This document shows, in pieces, positions 17,901-24,531 of a DNA stretch of 36,604 nucleotides. The position numbers were made by a program, and so were the translations under genes. A model generated the notes under the pieces. It searched no databases. It was not told the DNA's origin and was given only the letters and a program-made list of their open reading frames with translations. The stretch is from Candidatus Sphingobacterium stercoripullorum (lineage in GTDB: Bacteria; Bacteroidota; Bacteroidia; Sphingobacteriales; Sphingobacteriaceae). The stretch spans positions 1-36,604 of the forward strand of contig DXEZ01000222.1 of assembly GCA_019114715.1 (NCBI GenBank), written 5' to 3'. How positions within the stretch are numbered: the first letter of the stretch is position 1; every line of letters starts with the position of its first letter.

Positions 17901-18026
17901 GGCAGAAGCTATAAACTCGCCGGTATCCCACCAACTCAATGTCCTCTCAGCTGTCAAAACATAGGTTAATGTGGCTATCAATGCGCAAGCCCATCCCACT
18001 AAATTGTTAATACGGTTATATCTCAT
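15000..18026 (-). CDS. DUF2723 polytopic membrane glycosyltransferase-like protein
   Basis: A 1008-aa inner-membrane protein of the DUF2723 family. About the first 590 residues hold a dozen or so membrane helices; the remaining 400 are a soluble, probably periplasmic part with LFTYGDNDTYPLWYVQEVEG near its start. The first loop carries WWDTGEF (32-38) and HQPGAPLF (49-56); an acidic pair in the first extracytoplasmic loop is the catalytic hallmark of GT-C enzymes such as protein O-mannosyltransferases. The human DUF2723 protein TMEM260 is reported to be an O-mannosyltransferase, so a lipid-sugar-dependent protein or lipid glycosyltransferase is the best guess, unproven for bacteria. PMQPRERDYVYAGSFYAFC (about 556-575) is another strongly conserved block. 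It is monocistronic and ends at a clear terminator. Confidence 0.85.
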   Translation of the reverse strand: MRYNRINNLVGWACALIATLTYVLTAERTLSWWDTGEFIASAYKMQIVHQPGAPLFLMIQNVFSNFALGNTEQIAFWMNVGSAVCSGITILFLFWSITALARKIFVGYSSEDNLTLGQLIAIMGAGIVGSLAYTYTDTFWFSAVESEVYAMSSLCTAAVFWAILKWERRADEPTGDRWLLLIAYIMGLSIGVHLLNLLVIPAIALIIYFRRTSKVTKGGIAKALGIGVLVLGFILWGVIQYTIKLAAYFDLFFVNSLGLGFGSGVLFFAVLLVGLIVYLIYYSIKKAKPLLNIIMLSLTLILFGYSSFSMILIRAKADTSLNNSDPDNAFSFLRYLNREQYASNPLIKGRYFDSEVVDVKEGGKVYRKDKEKYEVARKRIDYNFDRETLFPRVHSERGEHVQFYRDFLGLGPNEKPSMVDNIKFFLGYQLGHMYGRYFMWNFVGRQNQQQGLGSLTEGNWLSGIKPIDSFVLGSQDKLPESERTNPGRNTYFFLPLILGLVGVLWHFKKTRKDAWVVTLLFFFTGAAIVLYLNDTPMQPRERDYVYAGSFYAFCIWIGLAVLALWEWFSKKMNAKNAALVATAICLITGPVLLAKENWVDHDRSEKFLARDMAKNYLNSCAPNAILFTYGDNDTYPLWYVQEVEGYRTDVRVVNLSLLGSDWYMKQMMNKVNDADALPFNIDPEKIKDGVRDVIYYVDHNIDRHVDIEDLLTIMLSDNRQNMVQLQSGEYANVLPTKKMQFKVNKSDVLSNQVVPEKWNDYITDTMTWEFSGNVITRAELSILSILANNNWERPVYFTITTPETNYIGLDRYLVSEGFALRLMPVDLGLEEGEPSTLVNTEATYKNIMENYQWGNIADAKYLDPDSYRYFSLFAGSVFGQTAQNLILEGNNQGAKSVVEEAHKSLPDKTYTIGEAAGYAVLIDAAYKAGAVDLGREMGLRNLKYVKDNMEYYFDITGMRPEMELRNIQIGLSAVMRYYNIAQNNENVDEEFTKEAEALFEQYKMYLME

Positions 18027-18214
18027 AGTTACACTAATACAAAAGGCTAATATACGCCATATTTAAATTTGACATCGAAAATACAGATTTATTACCTATA
18101 ATAAAGAATTTTCACCAACGAATTTAACGAAACATAACAATTCAAAGGCTCCAAAAATAATTCTATTGACATCCAATAGGTTATCTAGTAAAAGAAAAAT
18201 ATTCCTAGAAATAT

Positions 18215-18245
18215 TTTGACATAATGAAAAAACGTTATACCTTTG
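18215..18245 (+). promoter_or_regulatory. Promoter of tRNA-Gln
   Basis: TTTG (18215-18218), 19 nt, TACCTTTG (18238-18245): perfect -33 and -7 elements. The start of transcription should be near 18252, giving a leader of about 55 nt to be removed by RNase P. The rest of the 280-bp gap to the DUF2723 start shows no gene. Confidence 0.85.
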
Positions 18246-18306
18246 CCAGTGTTAAGACGAAAACAACCCGAGGAGATATCCAGAGAGTTGATAGTCTGAA
18301 TAGAAT

Positions 18307-18380
18307 TGCCCGATAGTATAAAGGTAGTACAAATGGTTTTGGTTCATTTAGTTCAGGTTCGAATCCTGGTCGGGCAACCA
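18307..18380 (+). tRNA. tRNA-Gln (anticodon TTG)
   Basis: Cloverleaf of 74 nt with encoded CCA: acceptor TGCCCGA (18307-18313) pairs with TCGGGCA (18370-18376), discriminator A, then CCA. The anticodon stem AATGG/TCATT encloses loop TTTTGGT with anticodon TTG; the T arm contains GGTTCGAATCC. It reads CAA and, by wobble, CAG codons. Flanked by its own promoter and terminator, so it is a single-gene unit. Confidence 0.96.
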
Positions 18381-18384
18381 AAAA

Positions 18385-18413
18385 AAGCTAAGCAGTCCCG
18401 CTTAGCTTTTTTT
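18385..18413 (+). terminator. Intrinsic terminator of tRNA-Gln
   Basis: Perfect 9-bp stem AAGCTAAGC (18385-18393) with GCTTAGCTT (18400-18408), 6-nt loop, followed by a T-run to 18413; begins four bases after the CCA end. Confidence 0.93.
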
Positions 18414-18461
18414 GTTCCTCCACTTTAAACCATTCTCCGCCGCTTCTATCTATATTAGAAT

Positions 18462-18491
18462 TTTGTTATTAAAAAGTTATCACTAAATTTG
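18462..18491 (+). promoter_or_regulatory. Promoter of prs, with a long leader
   Basis: TTTG (18462-18465), 18 nt, TAAATTTG (18484-18491), an exact consensus match. It predicts a start near 18498 and a 5' leader of about 185 nt before the prs ATG at 18684. The leader is A/T-rich; I can see only short hairpins (AGGT/ACCT around 18532-18544 and TTGAT/ATCAA just after), and no known riboswitch. Confidence 0.65.
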
Positions 18492-18683
18492 TCGCAAAGA
18501 TACTTACGATTTATATGAAGACGAGATATAGGAGGTGTACAACCTTTGATCATATTTATCAACCAACCAGTTTTTGTTACAATCAACAACTACAGGGAGA
18601 CCTATCTGATTATACCAATTCAAATACAATCTTTATTAAAAATTCATAATACAAATTATATATAAAACTATAAACATAGCACA

Positions 18684-19640
18684 ATGTCTTCACCACTCAA
18701 CAATGTAAAGTTATTTGCAGGCTCAGGAACAGAAGAACTTGCAGAGAAGATCTCAAAATCTTACGGAGCAAAATTAGGCGATAAGATTTTATCTCGTTTT
18801 AGCGACGGAGAAATCCAGCCTTTTTATACCGAGTCCATTCGTGGGAACGATGTATTTATCATCCAGTCCACCAACCAGCCGTCAGATAACTTAGTAGAGT
18901 TATTATTAATGATTGACGCCGCTAAACGTGCGTCTGCACACTATATCACTGCCGTTGTACCCTATTTTGGTTATGCTAGGCAAGACAGAAAAGACAAGCC
19001 TAGAGTATCAATCGGCGCTAAGTTGATTGCCAACTTAATTACTGCAGCTGGTGCCCACCGCATCATGACTATGGATTTACACGCTGCACAAATCCAAGGA
19101 TTTTTTGACATCCCAGTTGACCACCTAGATGGGGCGATCATCTTTGTACCGTATATAAAGTCATTGAATCTACCGAACTTAACGATTGCATCTCCAGATA
19201 TGGGTGGGTCCTATCGCGCTCGTACTTTCGCAAAATACTTCAACGCTGAGGTAATCATTTGTGATAAGCAAAGAAAAAGAGCTAACGAGGTAGAGTCCAT
19301 GTCCATCATTGGTGATGTTACAGACCAAGACGTAGTCTTAATAGATGACATTTGCGATACAGCGGGAACATTGACTAAAGCTGCTGCTTTAATCATGGAA
19401 AGTGGAGCAAGATCTGTTAGAGCTGTATGTACACACGCAGTACTATCGGGTGAAGCATACGAGCGAATAGAAAATTCGATGCTTGCTGAAATGATTGTTA
19501 CAGACACTATACAGGTAGATCCAGAAAAACTAAAGCAAAGTAAAAAATTAAAAGTACTATCTACAGGTGAGCTATTTGCTGATGCAATTACTAGAGTTCA
19601 CGAGCACGGAACAATTTCTGAGCTTTTTCAAGTAGACTAA
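18684..19640 (+). CDS. prs: Ribose-phosphate pyrophosphokinase (PRPP synthetase)
   Basis: Makes 5-phosphoribosyl 1-diphosphate from ribose 5-phosphate and ATP, the precursor of purines, pyrimidines, NAD, His and Trp. The 318-aa class I enzyme shows the ATP/flexible region VVPYFGYARQDRKDKPR (91-107), the metal-binding DLHAAQIQGFFDIP (131-144) and the PRPP loop VLIDDICDTAGTL (218-230). Length is normal and all motifs are intact, so it should be active and allosterically controlled by ADP and phosphate. It is monocistronic, with a probable promoter 185 nt upstream and an intrinsic terminator 20 bp after the stop. It supplies the substrate sensed by pyrR in the same window. Confidence 0.97.
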   Translation: MSSPLNNVKLFAGSGTEELAEKISKSYGAKLGDKILSRFSDGEIQPFYTESIRGNDVFIIQSTNQPSDNLVELLLMIDAAKRASAHYITAVVPYFGYARQDRKDKPRVSIGAKLIANLITAAGAHRIMTMDLHAAQIQGFFDIPVDHLDGAIIFVPYIKSLNLPNLTIASPDMGGSYRARTFAKYFNAEVIICDKQRKRANEVESMSIIGDVTDQDVVLIDDICDTAGTLTKAAALIMESGARSVRAVCTHAVLSGEAYERIENSMLAEMIVTDTIQVDPEKLKQSKKLKVLSTGELFADAITRVHEHGTISELFQVD

Positions 19641-19660
19641 TTACACCCTAAAGAGCTTAT

Positions 19661-19693
19661 AAACCTGAGAGACTGATGTTTCTCAGGTTTTTT
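19661..19693 (+). terminator. Intrinsic terminator of prs
   Basis: Perfect 10-bp stem AAACCTGAGA (19661-19670) with TCTCAGGTTT (19681-19690), 10-nt loop, T-run to 19693. Confidence 0.93.
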
Positions 19694-19812
19694 AGTTACC
19701 TGCTAAGGCAAAGCTAATGTGCCCTAAAACTTAGAGCAGGCGACTTTCTAGAATGCTTCCTATCGCTATTTCATAAAAACAATCAATAATGCATTCTTTT
19801 ATACACCATCTC

Positions 19813-19843
19813 TTTATTATTCAAAGATATAAGCGTATATTTG
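19813..19843 (+). promoter_or_regulatory. Promoter of rplY
   Basis: TTTA (19813-19816), 19 nt, TATATTTG (19836-19843): exact -7 and 3-of-4 -33 match. The leader to the ATG at 19876 is about 25 nt. Confidence 0.78.
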
Positions 19844-19875
19844 CAACTTTAATTAACATTATTATTTAAAACAAC

Positions 19876-20457
19876 ATGAAATCAATTGCTATTAGCGGTT
19901 CTGTTAGGCAGAACGTAGGGAAAAGAGACACTAAAGAACTTCGTTACGAAGGTCGTGTACCGGCTGTTTTATACGGTGGTTCTGAGCAAATTCACTTCTC
20001 AGTGTCCGCAGCTGATTTGACTCCAGTATTTTATACTGCAGATGCTCAATTCATTGAACTGGATATCGACGGCGATAAGCGCAAAGCTATCGTACAAGAT
20101 TCACAGTTCCACCCTCTTACTGAACAAGTACAACACATTGACTTTTTAGAATTATCTGACGACAAGGAAGTAACAATGACTATTCCTATCGTATTAACAG
20201 GTACTTCTGCAGGAGTTAGAATGGGTGGTAGATTAGCACAAAAGCTTCGTACTTTACGAGTTAAGGCTCTTCCAGGCAACATGCCACAAACAATTGAAGT
20301 TCCTATCAACTCGTTAGAAATCGGCAGCTCATACCGTGTTGAGAAAATTGAAATTGAAAACGCAAAGATTCTAAATAATAGCGACGACACTATCGTTTCT
20401 GTATTAGCATCTAGAGCTTCTAAGCAAGCTGCTACAGAAGAAGAAGAAGCTAAGTAA
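19876..20457 (+). CDS. rplY: 50S ribosomal protein L25/general stress protein Ctc
   Basis: Two-domain L25 (Ctc/TL5 type, 193 aa) that binds 5S rRNA in the large ribosomal subunit. Residues 1-90 are the L25 domain (SVRQNVGKRDTKELR, then GRVPAVLYGG), residues about 95-185 the C-terminal TL5 beta domain (VTMTIPIVLTGTSAGVRMGG, then LPGNMPQTIEVPINSLEIGS), ending in an acidic EEEEAK tail. The length shows it is the Ctc form rather than the short E. coli L25. It has a good promoter and a strong terminator of its own, with pth 161 bp downstream; the rplY-pth pairing is widespread in bacteria. Confidence 0.96.
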   Translation: MKSIAISGSVRQNVGKRDTKELRYEGRVPAVLYGGSEQIHFSVSAADLTPVFYTADAQFIELDIDGDKRKAIVQDSQFHPLTEQVQHIDFLELSDDKEVTMTIPIVLTGTSAGVRMGGRLAQKLRTLRVKALPGNMPQTIEVPINSLEIGSSYRVEKIEIENAKILNNSDDTIVSVLASRASKQAATEEEEAK

Positions 20458-20492
20458 TTGAGCGACTTCCGTAAAAGAATCGATATTCTTAA

Positions 20493-20528
20493 TACAATAA
20501 AAGGCATTTAACGATGCCTTTTATTGTA
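20493..20528 (+). terminator. Terminator of rplY
   Basis: Perfect 15-bp stem TACAATAAAAGGCAT (20493-20507) with ATGCCTTTTATTGTA (20514-20528), 6-nt loop. The T-rich part sits inside the second arm. Confidence 0.88.
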
Positions 20529-20618
20529 TACAGTATTTTTTATACAGATGCGCCAAAAAACAAAATAAAACCATTACCTTCATAGCATCTAAAAGTTAAT
20601 TCACAAGGACATTTTATC

Positions 20619-21182
20619 ATGAAATATCTTATCGTAGGACTAGGAAACATAGGAAAAGAATATGAAGATACCCGTCATAACATAGGCTTTATGGTGGCGG
20701 ATCAACTCGTTAAAAACTCCAACGCTTCGTTCTCCACTCTCCGATATGCGGCTTATTCGGAGTTCACTTTAAGAGGCAGAAAGGTGCATGTAATCAAGCC
20801 CTCGACATTCATGAATTTAAGCGGAAAAGCAGTAAGCTATTGGATGAAGGCATTAAAGATACCCATCCAAAATGTACTGGTTATTGTGGATGATTTAGCA
20901 ATCCCCTTTGGCTCGCTTCGAATTAAACCAAAAGGCTCCAATGCTGGACACAATGGGTTAAAGTCAATTGAACAGCTGTGTGGAGGGTCTAATTATCCAA
21001 GACTGCGGTTTGGAATTGGAGACAATTATCCTAGAGGACATCAGGTTAATTTCGTTTTATCACCATTCGACTCGGAAGAAACAAAAGAACTACCTGAATT
21101 AATCGAACATGCCGTAAAAATGTGCGAAAGCTTTATCCATGTGGGTTTAGAGCTCACTATGACCCAGCTCAACAAAAAATAG
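20619..21182 (+). CDS. pth: Peptidyl-tRNA hydrolase
   Basis: Cytosolic esterase that recycles peptidyl-tRNA released from stalled ribosomes. In 187 aa, GLGNIGKEYEDTRHNIGF (7-24) carries N10 and the catalytic H20; KPSTFMNLSG (60-69) carries N66; VDDLAIPFG (90-98) the catalytic Asp; and GSNAGHNGLKSI (106-117) the second family signature. All match the E. coli active site. The start at 20619 is preceded by AAGGA about 10 nt upstream, a fair Shine-Dalgarno site. It follows rplY after its terminator, so it probably has its own promoter, which I cannot place clearly. Confidence 0.97.
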   Translation: MKYLIVGLGNIGKEYEDTRHNIGFMVADQLVKNSNASFSTLRYAAYSEFTLRGRKVHVIKPSTFMNLSGKAVSYWMKALKIPIQNVLVIVDDLAIPFGSLRIKPKGSNAGHNGLKSIEQLCGGSNYPRLRFGIGDNYPRGHQVNFVLSPFDSEETKELPELIEHAVKMCESFIHVGLELTMTQLNKK

Positions 21183-21272
21183 ACTCACGCTATATTTAAG
21201 CATTTTACAGAAACGTTCTCCACTCTGCTCTCATTTATGCTGACGAGTAGGAAACAATGCGTCAGCTCAATC

Positions 21273-21306
21273 AAAAAGAAAAGGGCCACCTCGAAAGAAG
21301 TAGCCC
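21273..21306 (-). terminator. Terminator of the lipoprotein gene
   Basis: On the minus strand GGGCTACTT (complement of 21298-21306) pairs with AGGTGGCCC (complement of 21283-21291) through seven Watson-Crick and two G-U pairs, 6-nt loop, then a T-rich tract. It makes little sense on the plus strand, where the wobbles become mismatches, so it serves the minus-strand gene ending at 21346. Confidence 0.75.
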
Positions 21307-21345
21307 AAAATCATTTAAAAACTAAATTTTTTATTTTTTGTATTC

Positions 21346-22167
21346 TTAATCTTCAAGAAGTTTAACGTCTCTTTCAATTGATGTGTTATCACCAACAACT
21401 TGGTTCCCTTCTGCATCAACTAAAGTCAATTTTACTTTAAGATCACCAAAAGGAGCTCCAGTAATCTCATACGGTTGCCAAGAGTCTAAAGTAAACTCTT
21501 CACCATTCACTTCCGCTAATACTTTATTGCCATCAGCACCAATAGTTGTGTTGACCAAGAAAAAGTCCAATAGAATATTTTCTGTATCGGCACCCACATA
21601 CTCTCCTTTAGGTCTACTGTAGAATAATCCTGGCTCATCAGGAAGCTCTTGCTCTTGAATCTGACCGTTTTCATCTACGTGAAACTTAATCAATTTATGA
21701 GCATCTGGAGTCTTTATAGACTCGTGATAAGATCTAGATAAGAACGACAATAAATAATGATCGGAGTTCAAAGGAACCGTAACCTCATGTTCAGGTGCAT
21801 ACAATGCGTCGTATGGCTTATTATCCAAAATGAAATGGATGTGCTGACCATCGTGAGAATTCGCTAAATGATTAGCGTGATCGTGCTCTGTCATACTAGT
21901 AAGTTCGAAGTTATTCACTGTATATTTCACAGTGATTTTCGCTTCGCTATCATTAATTTTCTCTCCAGTGATTGACTCAATTAGCAACTCAGCTCCAGGA
22001 AACTCCTTGGAGTGATCAATTGGGTTAACTTGAATATCACTTGCTTGTACGTCTTCAACGTTAGCGTCATCGGAACTTTCAGAATTATTACCACTTGGGT
22101 TACAAGCGACCAATAAACCTGCAAATAAAGCGACTCCTAACGATGAATTAAAAAATAATTTCCTCAT
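21346..22167 (-). CDS. Conserved Bacteroidota lipoprotein, unknown function
   Basis: A 273-aa exported lipoprotein. The true start is the ATG at 22167: MRKLFFNSSLGVALFAGLLVAC is a lipoprotein signal with lipobox LVAC and Cys 22, followed by a Ser/Asn/Asp-rich linker. The frame is open to 22305 but that would overlap hemL and hide the signal. The mature part has TEHDHANHLANSHDGQHIHF, rich in His, then LSFLSRSYHESIK, LFYSRPKGEYVG and a beta-rich C-terminus, a pattern I recall from Cytophagales lipoproteins labelled 'phosphopeptide-binding', a name with little support. It follows hemL by 37 bp; a -7 element (reverse complement of 22188-22195) could give it its own promoter. Metal or heme binding by the His cluster is speculation. 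Confidence 0.82.
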   Translation of the reverse strand: MRKLFFNSSLGVALFAGLLVACNPSGNNSESSDDANVEDVQASDIQVNPIDHSKEFPGAELLIESITGEKINDSEAKITVKYTVNNFELTSMTEHDHANHLANSHDGQHIHFILDNKPYDALYAPEHEVTVPLNSDHYLLSFLSRSYHESIKTPDAHKLIKFHVDENGQIQEQELPDEPGLFYSRPKGEYVGADTENILLDFFLVNTTIGADGNKVLAEVNGEEFTLDSWQPYEITGAPFGDLKVKLTLVDAEGNQVVGDNTSIERDVKLLED

Positions 22168-22204
22168 AATACTGCTGTTAATTTTATCAAATTTAATAAA
22201 ATAC

Positions 22205-23521
22205 TTATTTAATTTCATATAAAAGATCCATTGCTTCGGTAAAATGTTTGAAAACCTCTTCCAAATCCTCCTTACTGTGGGCACCAGACATAAAGCAAAC
22301 TTCATATCCAGATGGACCTAAATACACGCCACGATTCAGCATTTCCCTGTGCAATTTCTTAAAATTCTCCATGCTTTCAGGGTCAATCTGACTAGCCTTG
22401 GTAATATTCTTTAGATTCGAAAAAGCGATCCAAAATAAAGACCCCACTTGGTTGATCTGGATCGGGTAATTTTTCTCGCTAATATAGCCTCGAAGTCTTT
22501 CTACAAACTCCTGCGTTTTCTGGTTCAACTTCTCATAAAACCCATCCTCAAGCAACTGTTTCATGGTTGCAATACCAGCAGTCATGGCAATAGGGTTCCC
22601 AGAAAGAGTACCCGCTTGGTATACTCCTCCATCTGGAGAAATATATGACATAATCTCTGCAGAAGCACCGTACGCACCTACTGGCATACCACCACCAATA
22701 ATCTTACCGTAAGTGATGATATCCGGCTGTACATCATAATAGGCTGCTGCACCCTCAAAACCTAACCTAAAACCTGTAATGACCTCATCAAAAATCAACA
22801 AAGCCTTGTTTTCGGCAGTAATCTCCCTCAGGAAATGAACATACTCTTTTGATTGTAACAACAAACCGTTATTTGCAGGTATCCCTTCAATAACTACTGC
22901 TGCTATCTCTCCTTCGAACTCTTTAAAAGCCTGAATTAAAGCTTCCTTGTCATCCAGTTCGAGAACTAGCGTCTCATCGGCAAAGGCCTTAGGAACACCA
23001 GCGGAGGAAGTTTCTCCGAAAGTAACCAGACCTGAGCCTGCTTTCACTAGTAAACTGTCTGAGTGGCCGTGGTAACAACCCTCAAACTTGATTATTTTAT
23101 CACGCTTGGTATATCCTCTTGCAAGTCTAATGGCTGACATGACAGCTTCGGTACCGGAACTCACAAAACGAATCTTCTCTACGTATTTGTTATTAGCTAG
23201 GATAAGTTCAGCCAATTCATTTTCAAGAGCAGTAGGTGCTCCAAAGCTCAATCCGCTGTCTAGTTGCTTAGCAACTGCATCGGTAACCTTTGAGTTGGTA
23301 TGTCCTAGGATCATAGGCCCCCAAGAACAACAAAAATCAATAAACTCATTACCATCTGCATCCCACACTCTGCTTCCTTTTGCTTTCTCAATAAACAAAG
23401 GGGCACCGTGTACTGATTTAAATGCTCTAACTGGAGAGTTTACACCACCAGGGAAATAATTAACTGCAACATTATAAAGTGCAGTCGACTTCTCTCTCGA
23501 TATATCTTTATAGGAACTCAT
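22205..23521 (-). CDS. hemL: Glutamate-1-semialdehyde 2,1-aminomutase
   Basis: PLP enzyme converting glutamate 1-semialdehyde to 5-aminolevulinate, the second step of the C5 heme pathway begun by hemA in this cluster. The 438-aa protein shows FPGGVNSPVRAF (23-34), SSGTEAVMSAIRLAR (121-135), FDEVITGFR (244-252) with the cofactor Asp, and the Schiff-base lysine K273 in YGKIIGGGMPVGAYG. Length is standard. It lies 19 bp after hemB, so hemCD-hemB-hemL are very likely one transcript. Confidence 0.97.
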   Translation of the reverse strand: MSSYKDISREKSTALYNVAVNYFPGGVNSPVRAFKSVHGAPLFIEKAKGSRVWDADGNEFIDFCCSWGPMILGHTNSKVTDAVAKQLDSGLSFGAPTALENELAELILANNKYVEKIRFVSSGTEAVMSAIRLARGYTKRDKIIKFEGCYHGHSDSLLVKAGSGLVTFGETSSAGVPKAFADETLVLELDDKEALIQAFKEFEGEIAAVVIEGIPANNGLLLQSKEYVHFLREITAENKALLIFDEVITGFRLGFEGAAAYYDVQPDIITYGKIIGGGMPVGAYGASAEIMSYISPDGGVYQAGTLSGNPIAMTAGIATMKQLLEDGFYEKLNQKTQEFVERLRGYISEKNYPIQINQVGSLFWIAFSNLKNITKASQIDPESMENFKKLHREMLNRGVYLGPSGYEVCFMSGAHSKEDLEEVFKHFTEAMDLLYEIK

Positions 23522-23540
23522 ATTTTTCGTATTATAAATC

Positions 23541-24515
23541 TTATTTTAACCACCCTTTTTCTAGAACTTCCTTCGCGTGGTAGGTCAATATAGCTGTAGC
23601 TCCTGCTCTTCTAAAACCTATCAACGTTTCCATAACGGCAAGTTCTTCATTTAACCAACCGTTCTGACTAGCTGCTTTTAGCATGGAATACTCTCCGCTT
23701 ACATTATATGCAGCAATAGGTAAGTCAAAGCGCTCGCTCAGTGCGCGAATTACATCTAGGTAAGGAAGCCCCGGCTTGACCATCAGGAAGTCCGCTCCCT
23801 CGTATGCATCCAGTTCAGCTTCTATAATCGCTTCTTTCACATTGGCGGGATTCATCTGATATGTTTTCTTATCACCAGCCTTTGGAGCTGAGTTTAGAGC
23901 ATCACGGAATGGCCCATAAAAAGCGCTGGCATATTTTGCTGTATAGGACATCAAAGAAACATGCTTAAACCCGTGGGAGTCTAAATGCTCTCTGAGGTAA
24001 CCAATTCGACCGTCCATCATATCCGATGGTGCAATGATGTCGGCTCCTGCTTGTGCATGCGCTAATGCCATCTTAGCTAGGACCACTAACGTTTCGTCAT
24101 TTAAGATCTCACCATCTTGGACAATACCATCGTGCCCGTCGCTGCTGTATGGATCCATCGCGACATCGGTAATCACGCAAGCCTCAGGAAACTCTTTCTT
24201 AACCTGCTGAATGGCTTTTAGGTAAAGATTCCCTTCTCTATAGCTCTCTGTAGCAAGAGGATCTTTCAAAGACTCATCTATACTGGGGAATAGATCAAAA
24301 GACCGCAATCCCAAGTTCATACTCTCTTCTACTTCTTTAAGAAGATTATCAATAGAGAACCGGTAAATCCCGGGCATAGATACTACTTCCTCTTTCTTAT
24401 TTTCTCCATCGATAATAAATATGGGATAAATAAGATTACTGGAATTCAGATGGCTTTCTTGGACCATGTCACGAATAGCCGCTGACTTTCTATTTCTTCT
24501 TGGACGAATTAACAT
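23541..24515 (-). CDS. hemB: Porphobilinogen synthase (ALA dehydratase)
   Basis: Condenses two 5-aminolevulinates to porphobilinogen. In 324 aa the two active-site lysines are K194 (YTAKYASAFYGPF) and K247 (FLMVKPGLPYLDVI). The metal site reads DVAMDPYSSDGHDG (117-130): the three cysteines of the zinc enzyme are replaced by Ala and Asp, so this is the magnesium-type, zinc-independent form, as in Pseudomonas. RPRRNR at the N-terminus is usual. It sits between hemCD (16 bp upstream) and hemL (19 bp downstream). Confidence 0.97.
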   Translation of the reverse strand: MLIRPRRNRKSAAIRDMVQESHLNSSNLIYPIFIIDGENKKEEVVSMPGIYRFSIDNLLKEVEESMNLGLRSFDLFPSIDESLKDPLATESYREGNLYLKAIQQVKKEFPEACVITDVAMDPYSSDGHDGIVQDGEILNDETLVVLAKMALAHAQAGADIIAPSDMMDGRIGYLREHLDSHGFKHVSLMSYTAKYASAFYGPFRDALNSAPKAGDKKTYQMNPANVKEAIIEAELDAYEGADFLMVKPGLPYLDVIRALSERFDLPIAAYNVSGEYSMLKAASQNGWLNEELAVMETLIGFRRAGATAILTYHAKEVLEKGWLK

Positions 24516-24531
24516 GTTTTTTTATTTTGAA

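Noticed and set aside
18301..18413. tRNA-Gln as an integration site for a mobile element
   Set aside because: No integrase, no repeat of the tRNA 3' end elsewhere in the window; the flanks are core genes.
20046..20507. 153-codon open frame antisense to rplY
   Set aside because: Lies entirely over a clear ribosomal protein gene with motifs, promoter and terminator; the antisense product is Ser/Ile-rich with no family signature, a shadow of codon bias.
23088..23459. 123-codon open frame antisense to hemL
   Set aside because: Overlaps conserved hemL sequence; composition is that of a reverse-strand shadow.
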